Positions 25,301 through 33,039 of a DNA stretch of 64,000 bases are shown here, in pieces. Source of the DNA: Actinoplanes sp. NBC_00393. Lineage in GTDB: Bacteria > Actinomycetota > Actinomycetes > Mycobacteriales > Micromonosporaceae. Under the pieces are notes generated by a model, which was not told where the DNA came from, searched no databases, and worked only from the letters and a program-made list of their open reading frames with translations. The position numbers and the translations under genes are program-made. The first letter of the stretch is position 1. Each line of letters opens with the position of its first letter. The stretch covers positions 11,150,001 to 11,214,000 of the forward strand of contig NZ_CP107942.1 of assembly GCF_036053395.1 (NCBI RefSeq). Reading direction: 5' to 3'.

Positions 25301-26666
25301 CGTCGCGGACGCCGCCGCCGAGCTCCCGCTCGACCCGGCGGACCCGGAGCTGCTGAAGTATCTGACTCCGGAGGAGATCGAGCAGCTGCGCCTGGCGGAG
25401 CAGGAAGCCGGGATGAGCGTCCTCGACTTCATCAAGGCCGAGGCCGCGGACCTGTTCTGGGAGTTGTCCGGCGTGGGGGACATCGTGTCCTGCATCCGCG
25501 ACGGCAACATCGAGGCGTGCCTGTGGAGCCTGGCCGGCATGCTCGGCGCCATCAAGGCCGTCCGCGCCGGTTACAAGATCGTCAAGTTGATCCCCAAGCT
25601 GCTCAAGTTCCTCGACAAGGTCAAGGATGCGAAGAAGCGGCGGGAGGCGCTCCTGGAGCTCGCCAAGCGCCGCAAGAAGCTCAAGGACGACGACGAGGAG
25701 CCGTGCGACGCGAGCGCCAAGGCCAACAGCTTCCTGCCCGGCACCCGAGTTCTGCTCGCGGACGGCGGCACTCGTGCCATTGAGGAGCTGAGCATCGGCG
25801 ACAGTGTGCTCGCCACCGACCCGGTCACCGGTGTCACCGTCGCCAAGCCGGTCACCGACACCATCACCGGCGCCGGGAAGAAGAGGCTTGTCGACATCAC
25901 CGTCGACACCGACGGTGAGCGCGGGGACCGGACCGCCACCATCACCGCCACCCACAACCATCCCTTCTGGATCCCGGCTGTGTCCGAATGGTTCGAGGCC
26001 GAGGACCTCGCCGCCGGCCAGTTGCTGCGGGACCGCGACGGCCGGAACGTGCGGATCACCGCGATCCGGCAGCGTGACGCCATGGCTCGCGTCCACAACC
26101 TCACCGTCGCCGACATCCACACCTTCTACGTCGTGGTGGCCGGCACCTCGGTGCTGGTACACAACGACAGCCTGCCCTGCATCTGCAAGAAGTCGCGGGA
26201 CAAGCGCTACAAGTACGAGTCGTTGAAGAACAACCTTGCGGTCGGGGCGACCGCTGTCATCTGCCCCGCCGACGTCAAGCCGGCCAACGCGAAGCGACTC
26301 TCCATCGAATCGGTGCCGGTCGACGGTTTTCCGGATCCGATCCCGGTGGCCGCCGACGGATTCCCGGAGTACAACAAGACGCACATCATCGCCGACCGGC
26401 TCAACGGAGCAGCGATATCGGAGAATCTGTTCACCGGTTACCGGTTGATGAATACCAGTGGAATGCTGCGATGCGAATATGCCATGGTGCGGGTGCTCCG
26501 GAGGGGTGAGGTGCTCACCTACACCGGCACGGTGCGGTACAACCCGGGGGACAAGAAACCCACCGGAATCCACATGTCCGCATCGACCGAGCAGAGCGGT
26601 AAGGTCTTCAGTCTCTTCATCGAGAACAAGAACGAGAGGTTCACGTCGTGCGGAGTGGAGGACTGA
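22350..26666 (+). CDS. Secreted polymorphic toxin: ALF repeats, Ala-rich coiled coil, Hint, EndA-like nuclease tip
   Basis: This 1438-residue protein is a predicted contact or secreted antibacterial toxin. Residues 1-33 are a signal peptide ending HAPPALA. ALF-type repeats cover about 60-270 (EVRDAALAALATGDPAVIQK; ESHLKRAAEAAFAGDGAAIE). A very long Ala/Glu/Gln/Lys-rich coiled coil runs to about 1010. A conserved linker precedes a pretoxin Hint domain from about 1126 (NSFLPGTRVLLADGG, TATHNHPFW, ending VLVHN). The tip (about 1272-1438) matches EndA-type DNA/RNA nucleases: THIIADRLNG with His near 1344, then NLFTGYRLMNTSGMLRCE. Hint self-cleavage should release the tip. The GTG start at 22350 aligns with the paralogue at 45887 and follows GGGGG. 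The immunity gene is 4 bases downstream. Confidence 0.85.
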   Translation: MTNLVRARIRVWVAASLIAAVFGAGLHAPPALAEPTPAPTVAATEDPGPAIEIPALVTESWNGATGVDAMAERWRKAVADIAALTPEPEVRDAALAALATGDPAVIQKFAITDKPALDKQIAARKKQEAADNLTKIKAMKGTGGPYFNAEVDRVLAGTDFDRAGFLAYGADIARDRDKKVEEDAAARAATLRERVRLIAAMAPAESHLKRAAEAAFAGDGAAIEAFLTSGYLTAARADAAEREQYLKDLEARNKAAEELTELAQKSARASAARQRLLAAHGNGVRALQQASNAMAAAANSARHSARVLAGSGTAAAKATELAAANAESKRQLGYAQAAAQEAAIAAQTASTSADELIAIGLEYGAEWSLIAQGMSEAATAAVGATQTAVYASDATVATNNAQGAQAQAEAHAQQAIKWRQHAEEHAKSAAKLAAAAAKQAQAAKTAAARAKTAREQAQAAERKALAEAEKTRQHRQTAEARAAEAKQHRQTAEAERDNAANHRAEAERQGNIARTARADAEAQAAAAKQARSKAESADDAAAVAENRAWQNEEAARKARDEAMAAERAEQTAKAKAAALRAAAASAETEADKQEAQREADAAEREAAAAGTAARAARSAANTATGAAANARAAATQSQQAADRAWAAAEKARAAAAAADAAADKAEASARATHAARVRADAKAAEATAQQSKAAAAANAAQTLAGQAAEEAVRSLWAADRTKAESEAATTEAVAASAQAETAVAASQAAATSAAGIAEPANTAIGMVSPFTGADIDADFVRLVAEQALTIGAEQAAAARARATEAITAAERAAAAAATAAEQVKPAYTAAAAAARSAADAAVSAAEARQSAAQAAADAAAARAAAANAAKADAQARADAGAARQSANEAASDAAIAGRSAQQAQNEADQADKAADDAEADARAARQAADKAEADAAGARKAADSAQNHADGAADAAKNALQAAIDAQKAADQAEEAERQRQANAVADAAAELPLDPADPELLKYLTPEEIEQLRLAEQEAGMSVLDFIKAEAADLFWELSGVGDIVSCIRDGNIEACLWSLAGMLGAIKAVRAGYKIVKLIPKLLKFLDKVKDAKKRREALLELAKRRKKLKDDDEEPCDASAKANSFLPGTRVLLADGGTRAIEELSIGDSVLATDPVTGVTVAKPVTDTITGAGKKRLVDITVDTDGERGDRTATITATHNHPFWIPAVSEWFEAEDLAAGQLLRDRDGRNVRITAIRQRDAMARVHNLTVADIHTFYVVVAGTSVLVHNDSLPCICKKSRDKRYKYESLKNNLAVGATAVICPADVKPANAKRLSIESVPVDGFPDPIPVAADGFPEYNKTHIIADRLNGAAISENLFTGYRLMNTSGMLRCEYAMVRVLRRGEVLTYTGTVRYNPGDKKPTGIHMSASTEQSGKVFSLFIENKNERFTSCGVED
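23622..23656 (+). repeat. Copy 1 of a 35-base identity between the two toxin genes
   Basis: These 35 bases, inside the coiled-coil region, are identical to 47141-47175. They mark the best-conserved part of a longer direct repeat of about 1 kb or more (roughly 22500-23700 against 46010-47220) in which the proteins are nearly the same. Such blocks can recombine. Confidence 0.8.
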
Positions 26667-26670
26667 GGAC

Positions 26671-27198
26671 GTGCTGACCGCCACGCTGAATGACCTGGAA
26701 CGGGTGGCTCCGGCGTTCCTCGCACAACGTTCGGAAACCGTGCTGCCGATCGACTGGGAGTTCGTGCAGAACCATTTCGGGATCACTTTCCCGGCGGACT
26801 ACCGTGAATACCGCAGTCACTACCGGCACCTGCTGATCGATGGTTTCCTGACGATTCTCGGGCCGGTCCCGGGGGATGAACAGGGCTATGTCGCGGCGAC
26901 GGCCGAGCATCTCGAGCTGTTTCGTGGCATGGCCGACGACGACATGACGGAGGGTTACACGTTCCATCCCGAGGCCGGCGGATTGTTTCCCTGGGGAGGC
27001 TCCAGCGAAGGTGACATGTTCTTCTGGCGGATGAGCGGCCCCGATCCGGACCGATGGCCGTCCGTGGTGTTCTCCAGGAACCTCGACTGGTGGGAGCATG
27101 ACGGCACCATGCTGTCGTTGGTGGTCGGCCTGATCGACGGATCGGTCGAACACCGGGGCCTTCCGGTCCAACCGCGACCGAACCCCCCGGTGGACTGA
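26671..27198 (+). CDS. SMI1/KNR4 (SUKH)-family immunity protein
   Basis: This 175-residue cytoplasmic protein most likely binds and blocks the EndA-like nuclease tip encoded 4 bases upstream. SUKH features are visible: the early IDWEFVQNHFGITFPADYRE, the centre EAGGLFPWGGSSEGDMFFWR, and VVFSRNLDWWEHDGTMLSLV near the end. SUKH proteins are the most common immunity proteins for nuclease toxins, which is family knowledge. The GTG at 26671 follows GGAGGACTGAGGAC. A strong hairpin lies directly after the gene, so toxin and immunity genes form a closed unit. Confidence 0.85.
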   Translation: MLTATLNDLERVAPAFLAQRSETVLPIDWEFVQNHFGITFPADYREYRSHYRHLLIDGFLTILGPVPGDEQGYVAATAEHLELFRGMADDDMTEGYTFHPEAGGLFPWGGSSEGDMFFWRMSGPDPDRWPSVVFSRNLDWWEHDGTMLSLVVGLIDGSVEHRGLPVQPRPNPPVD

Positions 27199-27203
27199 CG
27201 ATC

Positions 27204-27239
27204 GCGGCGGGGGCGAAGCTTGGGCTTCGCTCCCGCCGC
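27204..27239 (+). terminator. Strong hairpin ending the first toxin-immunity unit
   Basis: A 16-bp stem (27204-27219 with 27224-27239, one G-T pair) closes a TTGG loop. It starts 6 bases after the immunity stop codon and lies 24 bases before the next gene, which makes the lipid operon a separate transcription unit. Confidence 0.75.
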
Positions 27240-27262
27240 CAAACCACCCCTCGGAGTCACGG

Positions 27263-30200
27263 ATGACCGCGAGCCTCCTCGCCAGAATGGCCGAGCGCCT
27301 CGGCGCAGCTCCTCGGGCGCCCCTTTACACCTTCCTCGACCGGCACGGGAAGGAAGTGGACTCGGCCGATTACGAGGAGATCGTGCGGCGTGGCGCGGGG
27401 GCCGCTGATCTCCTTCGCGCGGCGGGGGTCGTACCCGGTGATCGTGTTCTCTTGATCTTTCCTCCGGACGGCCTGGAATTCGTGACCGGTTTCGTCGGGT
27501 GCATGCTGGCCGGCGCCATCGCGGTCCCGGTGGCGAGCCCGGACCCGAGGCACCTCGATCGGGAGCTGCCGAAGCTCCGGCATGTCGTCGAGGACTGCGG
27601 CGCGCGCGTCGCGCTCACGCATGCGAAGTACCGTGCGCTCACCACGCTGGCGGGCGTGCCGGGCCGGCTGCGCGGCCGCTCGGGCTGGCCCAGGCTCACC
27701 TGGCTGCTCTCGAACCGCGTCAAGCGTGCCGAGCCGCAAGAGGCCGCGGCCTCGCTGGCGAGTGCGGCGGACGAGTTCGGCCCGGACGACGTCGTGTATC
27801 TGCAGTACACCTCCGGCTCGACGTCGGCGCCCAAGGGCGTCGTCGTCCGCCACCGCAACCTCGCGCACAACCTCGAGCTGATCGCACGCAACACCCGTGT
27901 CGACAGCGAATCGGTGCTGGTCGGCTGGGTGCCGCTGTTCCACGACATGGGGCTGGCCGGCGGGATCCTCAACGCGATGTACACCGGGGCCCGCTGCGTC
28001 TCCTTCTCCCCGATGACCTTCCTCGCCGCGCCCCGGCTCTGGCTGGAGGCGATCGACCGTTATCGCGGCACGCACATCGCCGGGCCGAACTTCGGCTACG
28101 AGTACGTGCTGCGCGGTCTCGGCGACGGCGACAAGTTCGACCTCTCGTCGCTGCGCGCCACGCTGCAGGGCGGTGAGCCGATGCTCGCCGCGACGATGGA
28201 CCGCCTCGAAGCCGCGCTCACGCCGATGGGCTTCGATCCGGCGTCGCTCTGCAACGTCTACGGCATGGCGGAGGCCGTACTGTTCGTCAGCGGTCAGATC
28301 GGCAGCCGGCCGACGCTGCTCCGCGGCGATCGGGCCGTGCTGGACCGGGACGGCGTGATCGTCCCGCCGGGGCCGCAGGCGCCCGAGGTGACGCTCGTCG
28401 GCAGCGGCGTGCCCGATGCCGAGCTCGGCGTGTCGGCGCTCGCCGTCGACCCGGACACCCGGCAGCCGCGTCCGCCCAACACCGTCGGCGAGCTCTGGAT
28501 ATCCAGCCCCAGCGTGGCGAGCGGCTACTGGGGGCGGCCCGACGGGGAGTACGTCGGGCACCTGGCCACCGGCGACGAACGGCGGTTCCTGCGCACCGGC
28601 GACCTCGGGGTGATCGGCGACGACGGCGAGGTGTTCCTCTGCGGCCGGCTCAAGGACCTGATCATCGTCGGCGGCCGGAACATCCACCCGCAGGATCTGG
28701 AAGCGGCGGTGGTGGCGGCCGATCCGATCCTGCGGCCGGGCAACGCGGTCGCATTCGGGGTGCAGGTCGACGGGGTCGAGCGGGTCGTGGTGGCCGCCGA
28801 GGTGCGCAAGCGGCTCAAGGAGCCCGTCCCGTTCGATCGGGCGGCGTCCGCGATCCGGGCCGCGGTGGCCGCGCACTGCGGTGTGCAGTGCCATGAGGTC
28901 CTGCTCCTGAAGCCGGACAGCCTGCCGAAGACGACCAGCGGCAAACTGCAGCGCAGCGCGTGCCGGCAGCAGTGGGCGGACGGCTCGCTGCGCTCCTCCG
29001 CACCCTCGGGGAAGACCGCCGAGTTCTCCGGTGAGTCGGACTACGTGCGGTGGCTGCTGCGGACCGAGGTCGCGGCCATGCTGCAGCTGACCGATCCGAA
29101 CGACGTGCCGGTGGACGTGCCGCTGCGCGATCTCGGCCTCGACTCGCTCGGGGTGATGGATCTGGCCAAACGCATCGCGGATCAGACCGGGGCGCGCGTG
29201 GCGCCGGCAGACGGCTCCACCGTGCGGGAGATGGCGGCCACGCTTGCACTCGCCGCGCCGGGCCCGGCGACGAGCGAACTCTCCACGGGCGACGTCCCGC
29301 TCAGCTCCGCCCAGGTGCACGCCCTGCGCCTCGGCCAGTGGAACTGGTGGAACCGCGCGGTCCTTCTCGACGTGCACCGCCCGCTCACCGGGGAGCGCCT
29401 GCACCGGGCCGTGTCCACGCTGGTTGCCCACCACGAGGCGCTGCGCCTGCGGTTCCGCCGCGACGACGGCCGCTTCACCCAGCGCTACGGCGACGTCGAG
29501 GGCAGCTTCGCCGTCGAGTCGGTCACGGTGAGCGGCCCCGGCGAGCTCCCGCCCCTGTTCGACGAGCAGCATCGCCGCCTCGACCTGGAGAAAGGCCCGG
29601 TGCTGCGCCTGCTCCTGGTGCAGACCGGCTCGGCGCAGCAGCTCTTCATCACCGTCAACCACCTCGTCATGGACGGCGTCACGATGGGCATCCTGGTCGA
29701 TGAGCTGGACCGCCTGTGCCGGCTGGACGAGCTGCCCCGGACGGCGGCGCGCTTCGAGGACTTCACCCGCTGGCAGCACGACTTCGCGCGCGGGGCGGCG
29801 ATCGCTGATCGGGACTTCTGGCGAGAGCAGCTCGACTCGGCCCCACCGGCTGCGTACCCGGGCGTCAAGATGCAGGACCTGGCGAGCGCCCACCAGGTCC
29901 TGGGCCCGGACGAGACGCGTGCGCTGCGGAACGTGCGCGCGGACGGCCGCCGCTCGCCGATCGCGACGACGCTGCTCGCCGCGCTGGTGCGCACCGCGCA
30001 GCGCCAGTGGGCCTGCGGCCGTCTCGCGGTCCAGCTGTCCAGTTCGGGCAGACAACCCGCGGTGCACGGCCTCGACCTCTCGCGGACGGTCGGCTACCTG
30101 CACTGCACGTTCCCGCTCGCCTTCGAGGACAGCTCCGGCCAGAGCCCGACGGAGACGGTGACCGCGGTGGCCGAGCGCCTCACTCGCGTACCCTCTGCAG

Positions 30201-30535
30201 GTCTCTCGTTTGACGCGCTCACGTATCTGCACGAAGATCCGAGCGTGCTCGATGCGCCGGCGCCGACCCTCTGGTTCAACTTCCAGGGTGAGCTGCCGAC
30301 GCGGAGCCGCAGCGGCCTGTTCTCGCTGCGGGAGGCGCCGCTCGGCGACATGTGGGATCCCGAGGCCGGGGTGAAGCAGCCGCCGCTCTACGTCGAATGC
30401 GCGATCGTCGGCGGAGCCGCGCGCATCGACTGGTACTACTCACCTCGCCACCTGCAGTGGTCGGGAGCGGAGATCGATGAGTGGATGGCCCGGTTCTCCG
30501 ACGAGCTCAGCGACCTGGTCCGGGACGGTCGCTGA
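27263..30535 (+). CDS. Fatty acyl-AMP ligase - carrier protein - condensation domain fusion
   Basis: This 1090-residue protein probably activates a fatty acid as acyl-AMP, loads it on its own carrier domain and transfers it to an amine or alcohol. Residues 1-580 are a FAAL-type adenylation domain (YTSGSTSAPKGVVVRHRNL, RTGDLGVIGDDGEVFLCGRL, and Lys in PKTTSGKLQR). A carrier domain has its phosphopantetheine Ser in DLGLDSLGVMDL near 627. Residues 680-1085 are a condensation domain; its HHxxxDG motif reads NHLVMDG near 800, keeping the second, catalytic His. It opens an operon with BtaA- and BtaB-like genes. The ATG at 27263 follows CTCGGAG. The acceptor is unknown; an amine made by BtaA is one possibility. 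Confidence 0.85.
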   Translation: MTASLLARMAERLGAAPRAPLYTFLDRHGKEVDSADYEEIVRRGAGAADLLRAAGVVPGDRVLLIFPPDGLEFVTGFVGCMLAGAIAVPVASPDPRHLDRELPKLRHVVEDCGARVALTHAKYRALTTLAGVPGRLRGRSGWPRLTWLLSNRVKRAEPQEAAASLASAADEFGPDDVVYLQYTSGSTSAPKGVVVRHRNLAHNLELIARNTRVDSESVLVGWVPLFHDMGLAGGILNAMYTGARCVSFSPMTFLAAPRLWLEAIDRYRGTHIAGPNFGYEYVLRGLGDGDKFDLSSLRATLQGGEPMLAATMDRLEAALTPMGFDPASLCNVYGMAEAVLFVSGQIGSRPTLLRGDRAVLDRDGVIVPPGPQAPEVTLVGSGVPDAELGVSALAVDPDTRQPRPPNTVGELWISSPSVASGYWGRPDGEYVGHLATGDERRFLRTGDLGVIGDDGEVFLCGRLKDLIIVGGRNIHPQDLEAAVVAADPILRPGNAVAFGVQVDGVERVVVAAEVRKRLKEPVPFDRAASAIRAAVAAHCGVQCHEVLLLKPDSLPKTTSGKLQRSACRQQWADGSLRSSAPSGKTAEFSGESDYVRWLLRTEVAAMLQLTDPNDVPVDVPLRDLGLDSLGVMDLAKRIADQTGARVAPADGSTVREMAATLALAAPGPATSELSTGDVPLSSAQVHALRLGQWNWWNRAVLLDVHRPLTGERLHRAVSTLVAHHEALRLRFRRDDGRFTQRYGDVEGSFAVESVTVSGPGELPPLFDEQHRRLDLEKGPVLRLLLVQTGSAQQLFITVNHLVMDGVTMGILVDELDRLCRLDELPRTAARFEDFTRWQHDFARGAAIADRDFWREQLDSAPPAAYPGVKMQDLASAHQVLGPDETRALRNVRADGRRSPIATTLLAALVRTAQRQWACGRLAVQLSSSGRQPAVHGLDLSRTVGYLHCTFPLAFEDSSGQSPTETVTAVAERLTRVPSAGLSFDALTYLHEDPSVLDAPAPTLWFNFQGELPTRSRSGLFSLREAPLGDMWDPEAGVKQPPLYVECAIVGGAARIDWYYSPRHLQWSGAEIDEWMARFSDELSDLVRDGR

Positions 30536-31637
30536 CCGCGCCTTCGCCGCGACCTTCCAGCACGTCTTCACCTTCTCGCTGCTCTACGAGGACTCGGAGG
30601 TCGACAACCACGTCCTGGACCTCGACTCCCGGTCCCGGGTGCTGGCGGTGAGCGGCGCCGGCTGCGGTGTGGCCGGCCTGCTGGCCGCCCACCCGGCGCG
30701 CATCGACGCCATCGACACCAACCCCCACCACCTGGCGCTGGCCGCCCTCAAGGTCGCCGCGGCCCGGCGGCTGACGTCCTACGCCGAGTTCTACCAGCTG
30801 CTCGGCCGGGGCCGGCACGAGGATCCGGAACGTACGCTCCAGCCGTTGACGAGCGACCTGCCGGCCTGGATCGGGCGCTACTGGCACACGAACCACCGCC
30901 GTTTCCGCACCAACCTGTACGCCGAGGGCCTGGCCGGCGCCTTCCAACGACAGCTCCGGCGACAGCTCGGCGTCGGCGCGGAGTTCCTGCGCACCCTGCA
31001 ACGGCTCCCACCCGCCGATCGCCTCGCGCACCTGCCGCCGATCCCGTGGCCGGTGCGCACGCTGGTGAACACCCCGCTGTTCCTGCTCGGCATCGGCGTC
31101 AACTTCGAGCAGCGGCAGCGCAACCTCCGCGCGAACCGGGCGGCCACCATGGCGGACGTCGTCACCGCGCACTTCGCCCGGCTGGCCCAGACGGACCTGG
31201 CGACGAACTGGTTCGTCTGGGTGGGCCTGACCGGCGAGTTCAACCACGACCACCCCGCCGCGGTCCCGCCCTATCTGCGCCCGGAGAACCATCAGCGGTC
31301 GCTGGCCGCGCCGACCGAGGTCGACTTCCACCGCGAGTCCCTGCAACGGATGCTCGCCGCCGCGACGCCGGGGCAGTGGTCGCACTTCTCCCTCTGCGAC
31401 CTGCTGGACTGGCTGCCGGCCGACGCGCAGCGCCAGCTGCTCCGCCGGATCGCCCGGGTCGGCGGGCCCGGCGCGGTCGTCCTGACCCGCAGCGTGGAGG
31501 ACGACTGCGTCGTCGACCGGGTCGGCCTCTCCGGCCTGTTCGAACGCGCCGAACCCACGTCCAGCCGGGCGAGTGAACAGGAACGGACCCGGCTCTACGG
31601 GCGCGTCAACGTCTACCGGGTCGTCAGCGGCGCATGA
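30477..31637 (+). CDS. BtaA-like 3-amino-3-carboxypropyl transferase (DUF3419)
   Basis: BtaA enzymes move the 3-amino-3-carboxypropyl group of SAM to diacylglycerol in the first step of betaine lipid (DGTS) synthesis. The 386 residues show the family pattern: VLAVSGAGCGVAGLLAAHPA and IDAIDTNPHHLALAALKVAA near residues 57-85, then NWFVWVGLTGEFNHD, PPYLRPENHQRSL and HFSLCDLLDWLP. Length matches bacterial BtaA. The ATG at 30477 lies inside the end of the preceding gene (59-base overlap) behind GGGAGCGG, so translation is probably coupled. The next gene overlaps by 4 bases and encodes the BtaB partner. Whether the acceptor here is diacylglycerol or another molecule is not shown by the sequence. 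Confidence 0.82.
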   Translation: MSGWPGSPTSSATWSGTVADRAFAATFQHVFTFSLLYEDSEVDNHVLDLDSRSRVLAVSGAGCGVAGLLAAHPARIDAIDTNPHHLALAALKVAAARRLTSYAEFYQLLGRGRHEDPERTLQPLTSDLPAWIGRYWHTNHRRFRTNLYAEGLAGAFQRQLRRQLGVGAEFLRTLQRLPPADRLAHLPPIPWPVRTLVNTPLFLLGIGVNFEQRQRNLRANRAATMADVVTAHFARLAQTDLATNWFVWVGLTGEFNHDHPAAVPPYLRPENHQRSLAAPTEVDFHRESLQRMLAAATPGQWSHFSLCDLLDWLPADAQRQLLRRIARVGGPGAVVLTRSVEDDCVVDRVGLSGLFERAEPTSSRASEQERTRLYGRVNVYRVVSGA

Positions 31638-32233
31638 CATCCGACGCGCAGGCCTCCCACCGGGCATTCCTCGACCGCTACTACCGGCTCACGCATCGCG
31701 TCTACGACGTGTCGCGCAAGTACTACCTGTTCGGCCGCGACGGCGTGCTCGACCGCCTGCTCGCGAGCGAGTGGACGACGCTCGTCGAGGTCGGTCCGGG
31801 CACCGGGCGCAACCTCGCCCGCCTGCATCGCCGCCGGCCGGATGCCACGTTCGGCGGGCTGGAGGCCAGCGAGATCATGCGTGCGCACGCCACGCGCCGC
31901 TGCGGCTGGGCGCGCATCAGCCCCGGCTTCGCCGAGGACACCGACATCAAAGCCATTCTCGGTACGCCGCCCGAGCGCATTCTCATGTCGTACGCCCTGT
32001 CGATGTTCACGGACAAGGGCCGGGCCATCGACAACGCGCGGCGGCACCTGGCGCCCGGTGGCGAACTGTGGGTCGTCGACTTCGCCGATTTCTCGGTCTT
32101 CCCGCCCATGCGCAGGTTTCTCTCCGCGTTCCACGTCCAGGCGATCCCGGACGAGCTGCTGCGTCGACACGGCGCCGGCCACGTCGAGCACGGTCCGCTC
32201 CGCTACTACGTCGTCGCGCGGTTCCCGGCATGA
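31634..32233 (+). CDS. BtaB-like N-methyltransferase
   Basis: BtaB methylates the amino group of the homoserine-type head made by BtaA three times with SAM. The 199-residue protein has the family start YYRLTHRVYDVSRKYYLFGR (residues 15-34), the SAM loop VEVGPGTGRNLARLH near 51-65, and ILMSYALSMFTDKG followed by LAPGGELWVVDFADFS. It overlaps the BtaA-like stop by an ATGA and the next gene by another ATGA. This adjacency strongly supports a linked BtaA-BtaB reaction. Confidence 0.85.
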   Translation: MTSDAQASHRAFLDRYYRLTHRVYDVSRKYYLFGRDGVLDRLLASEWTTLVEVGPGTGRNLARLHRRRPDATFGGLEASEIMRAHATRRCGWARISPGFAEDTDIKAILGTPPERILMSYALSMFTDKGRAIDNARRHLAPGGELWVVDFADFSVFPPMRRFLSAFHVQAIPDELLRRHGAGHVEHGPLRYYVVARFPA

Positions 32234-33039
32234 TCACGCTGTCCCGCCGGTGGGTGGACCGCTCCGGGGTGCGGCTGTCGTATCAGGTCTCCGGCGACGG
32301 CGTCCCGCTCGTGCTGCTGGCCGGGTACGGCAGGTCCGGGAGCAGCTGGATCCCCTGGCTCGAACGCGTCGGACCTCTCCCGTTCCGCGTGGTGCTCGTC
32401 GACCACCGCGGCACGGGGGAGTCGGCGCGCTCGTGGCGGCCCTACACCCTCGCCACGCTGGCGGACGACGTGGCCGCGGTGCTGTGCGACGCCGCCGGGG
32501 ACGTTCCGGCGGTCGTGGTGGGGGAGTCGATGGGCGGCATGGTCGCGCAGCATCTCGCCCTCCGGCACCCGCACCGGGTCGGCGGGCTCGTGCTGTCGGC
32601 CAGCTCGGCCCGCGGGGATGTCGTGTCGCCGGAGTTCGTACGCTCACTGCCGTTGACCGTCGCGGCCGCGCTCTCGAAAGATGTCCGCGTGTGGGCGAGG
32701 TGCGACCGCCTGCTGGTCCACGACGGACGCAACGCGCACAGCCTGCTGGCGCCGCTCCGGCGGATTCAGCGCGGCGAGCCCTACTCGCGGTTCAACTCGC
32801 TCCTGCAAGCGGTCGCCATGTCGTTCCATCGGACGGATCGGCGGCTGCCGGGCGTACGCGTGCCGGCCGAGGTGCTGGCCGGCGCCGCGGACCGGGTGCT
32901 GTCGCCGCGCAACTCACGCGTGCTGGCGGAATGCCTGCCCGCCGCCCGATTGACGATCCTGACCGAAACTGGTCACGCGATCCCGTTCGAACGGCCGATG
33001 GAGATCCGGTACGCGATCACGCGGCTGCCTTCTCGGTGA
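32230..33039 (+). CDS. Alpha/beta-fold hydrolase of the lipid operon
   Basis: This 269-residue hydrolase has the nucleophile elbow VVGESMGGMVAQHLAL (Ser near residue 99), oxyanion region LLAGYGRSGSSW, the acid near LAGAADRVLSPRN and the catalytic His in LTETGHAIPFERP. It starts by ATGA overlap with the BtaB-like gene, so it is made with it. It could release an acyl chain from the carrier or lipid (thioesterase or lipase role) or trim the product; this is inference from position. Its 3' end overlaps the convergent fusion gene by 23 bases. Confidence 0.85.
   Translation: MITLSRRWVDRSGVRLSYQVSGDGVPLVLLAGYGRSGSSWIPWLERVGPLPFRVVLVDHRGTGESARSWRPYTLATLADDVAAVLCDAAGDVPAVVVGESMGGMVAQHLALRHPHRVGGLVLSASSARGDVVSPEFVRSLPLTVAAALSKDVRVWARCDRLLVHDGRNAHSLLAPLRRIQRGEPYSRFNSLLQAVAMSFHRTDRRLPGVRVPAEVLAGAADRVLSPRNSRVLAECLPAARLTILTETGHAIPFERPMEIRYAITRLPSR

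Noticed and set aside
25720..26170. Hint region as a splicing intein
   Set aside because: Nothing resembling a split host protein flanks it. The position just before a nuclease tip at the C-terminus fits a pretoxin release domain.
22350..26666. CRISPR-like or satellite repeat inside the toxin genes
   Set aside because: The repetitiveness is at the protein level (Ala-rich heptads); there are no regular spacers or identical short repeats at fixed distance.
24258..26786. 842-codon minus-strand open frame inside the first toxin gene
   Set aside because: It mirrors the Ala-rich coiled-coil codons and gives Gly/Leu/Arg runs without motifs; the plus-strand Hint and nuclease motifs are decisive.
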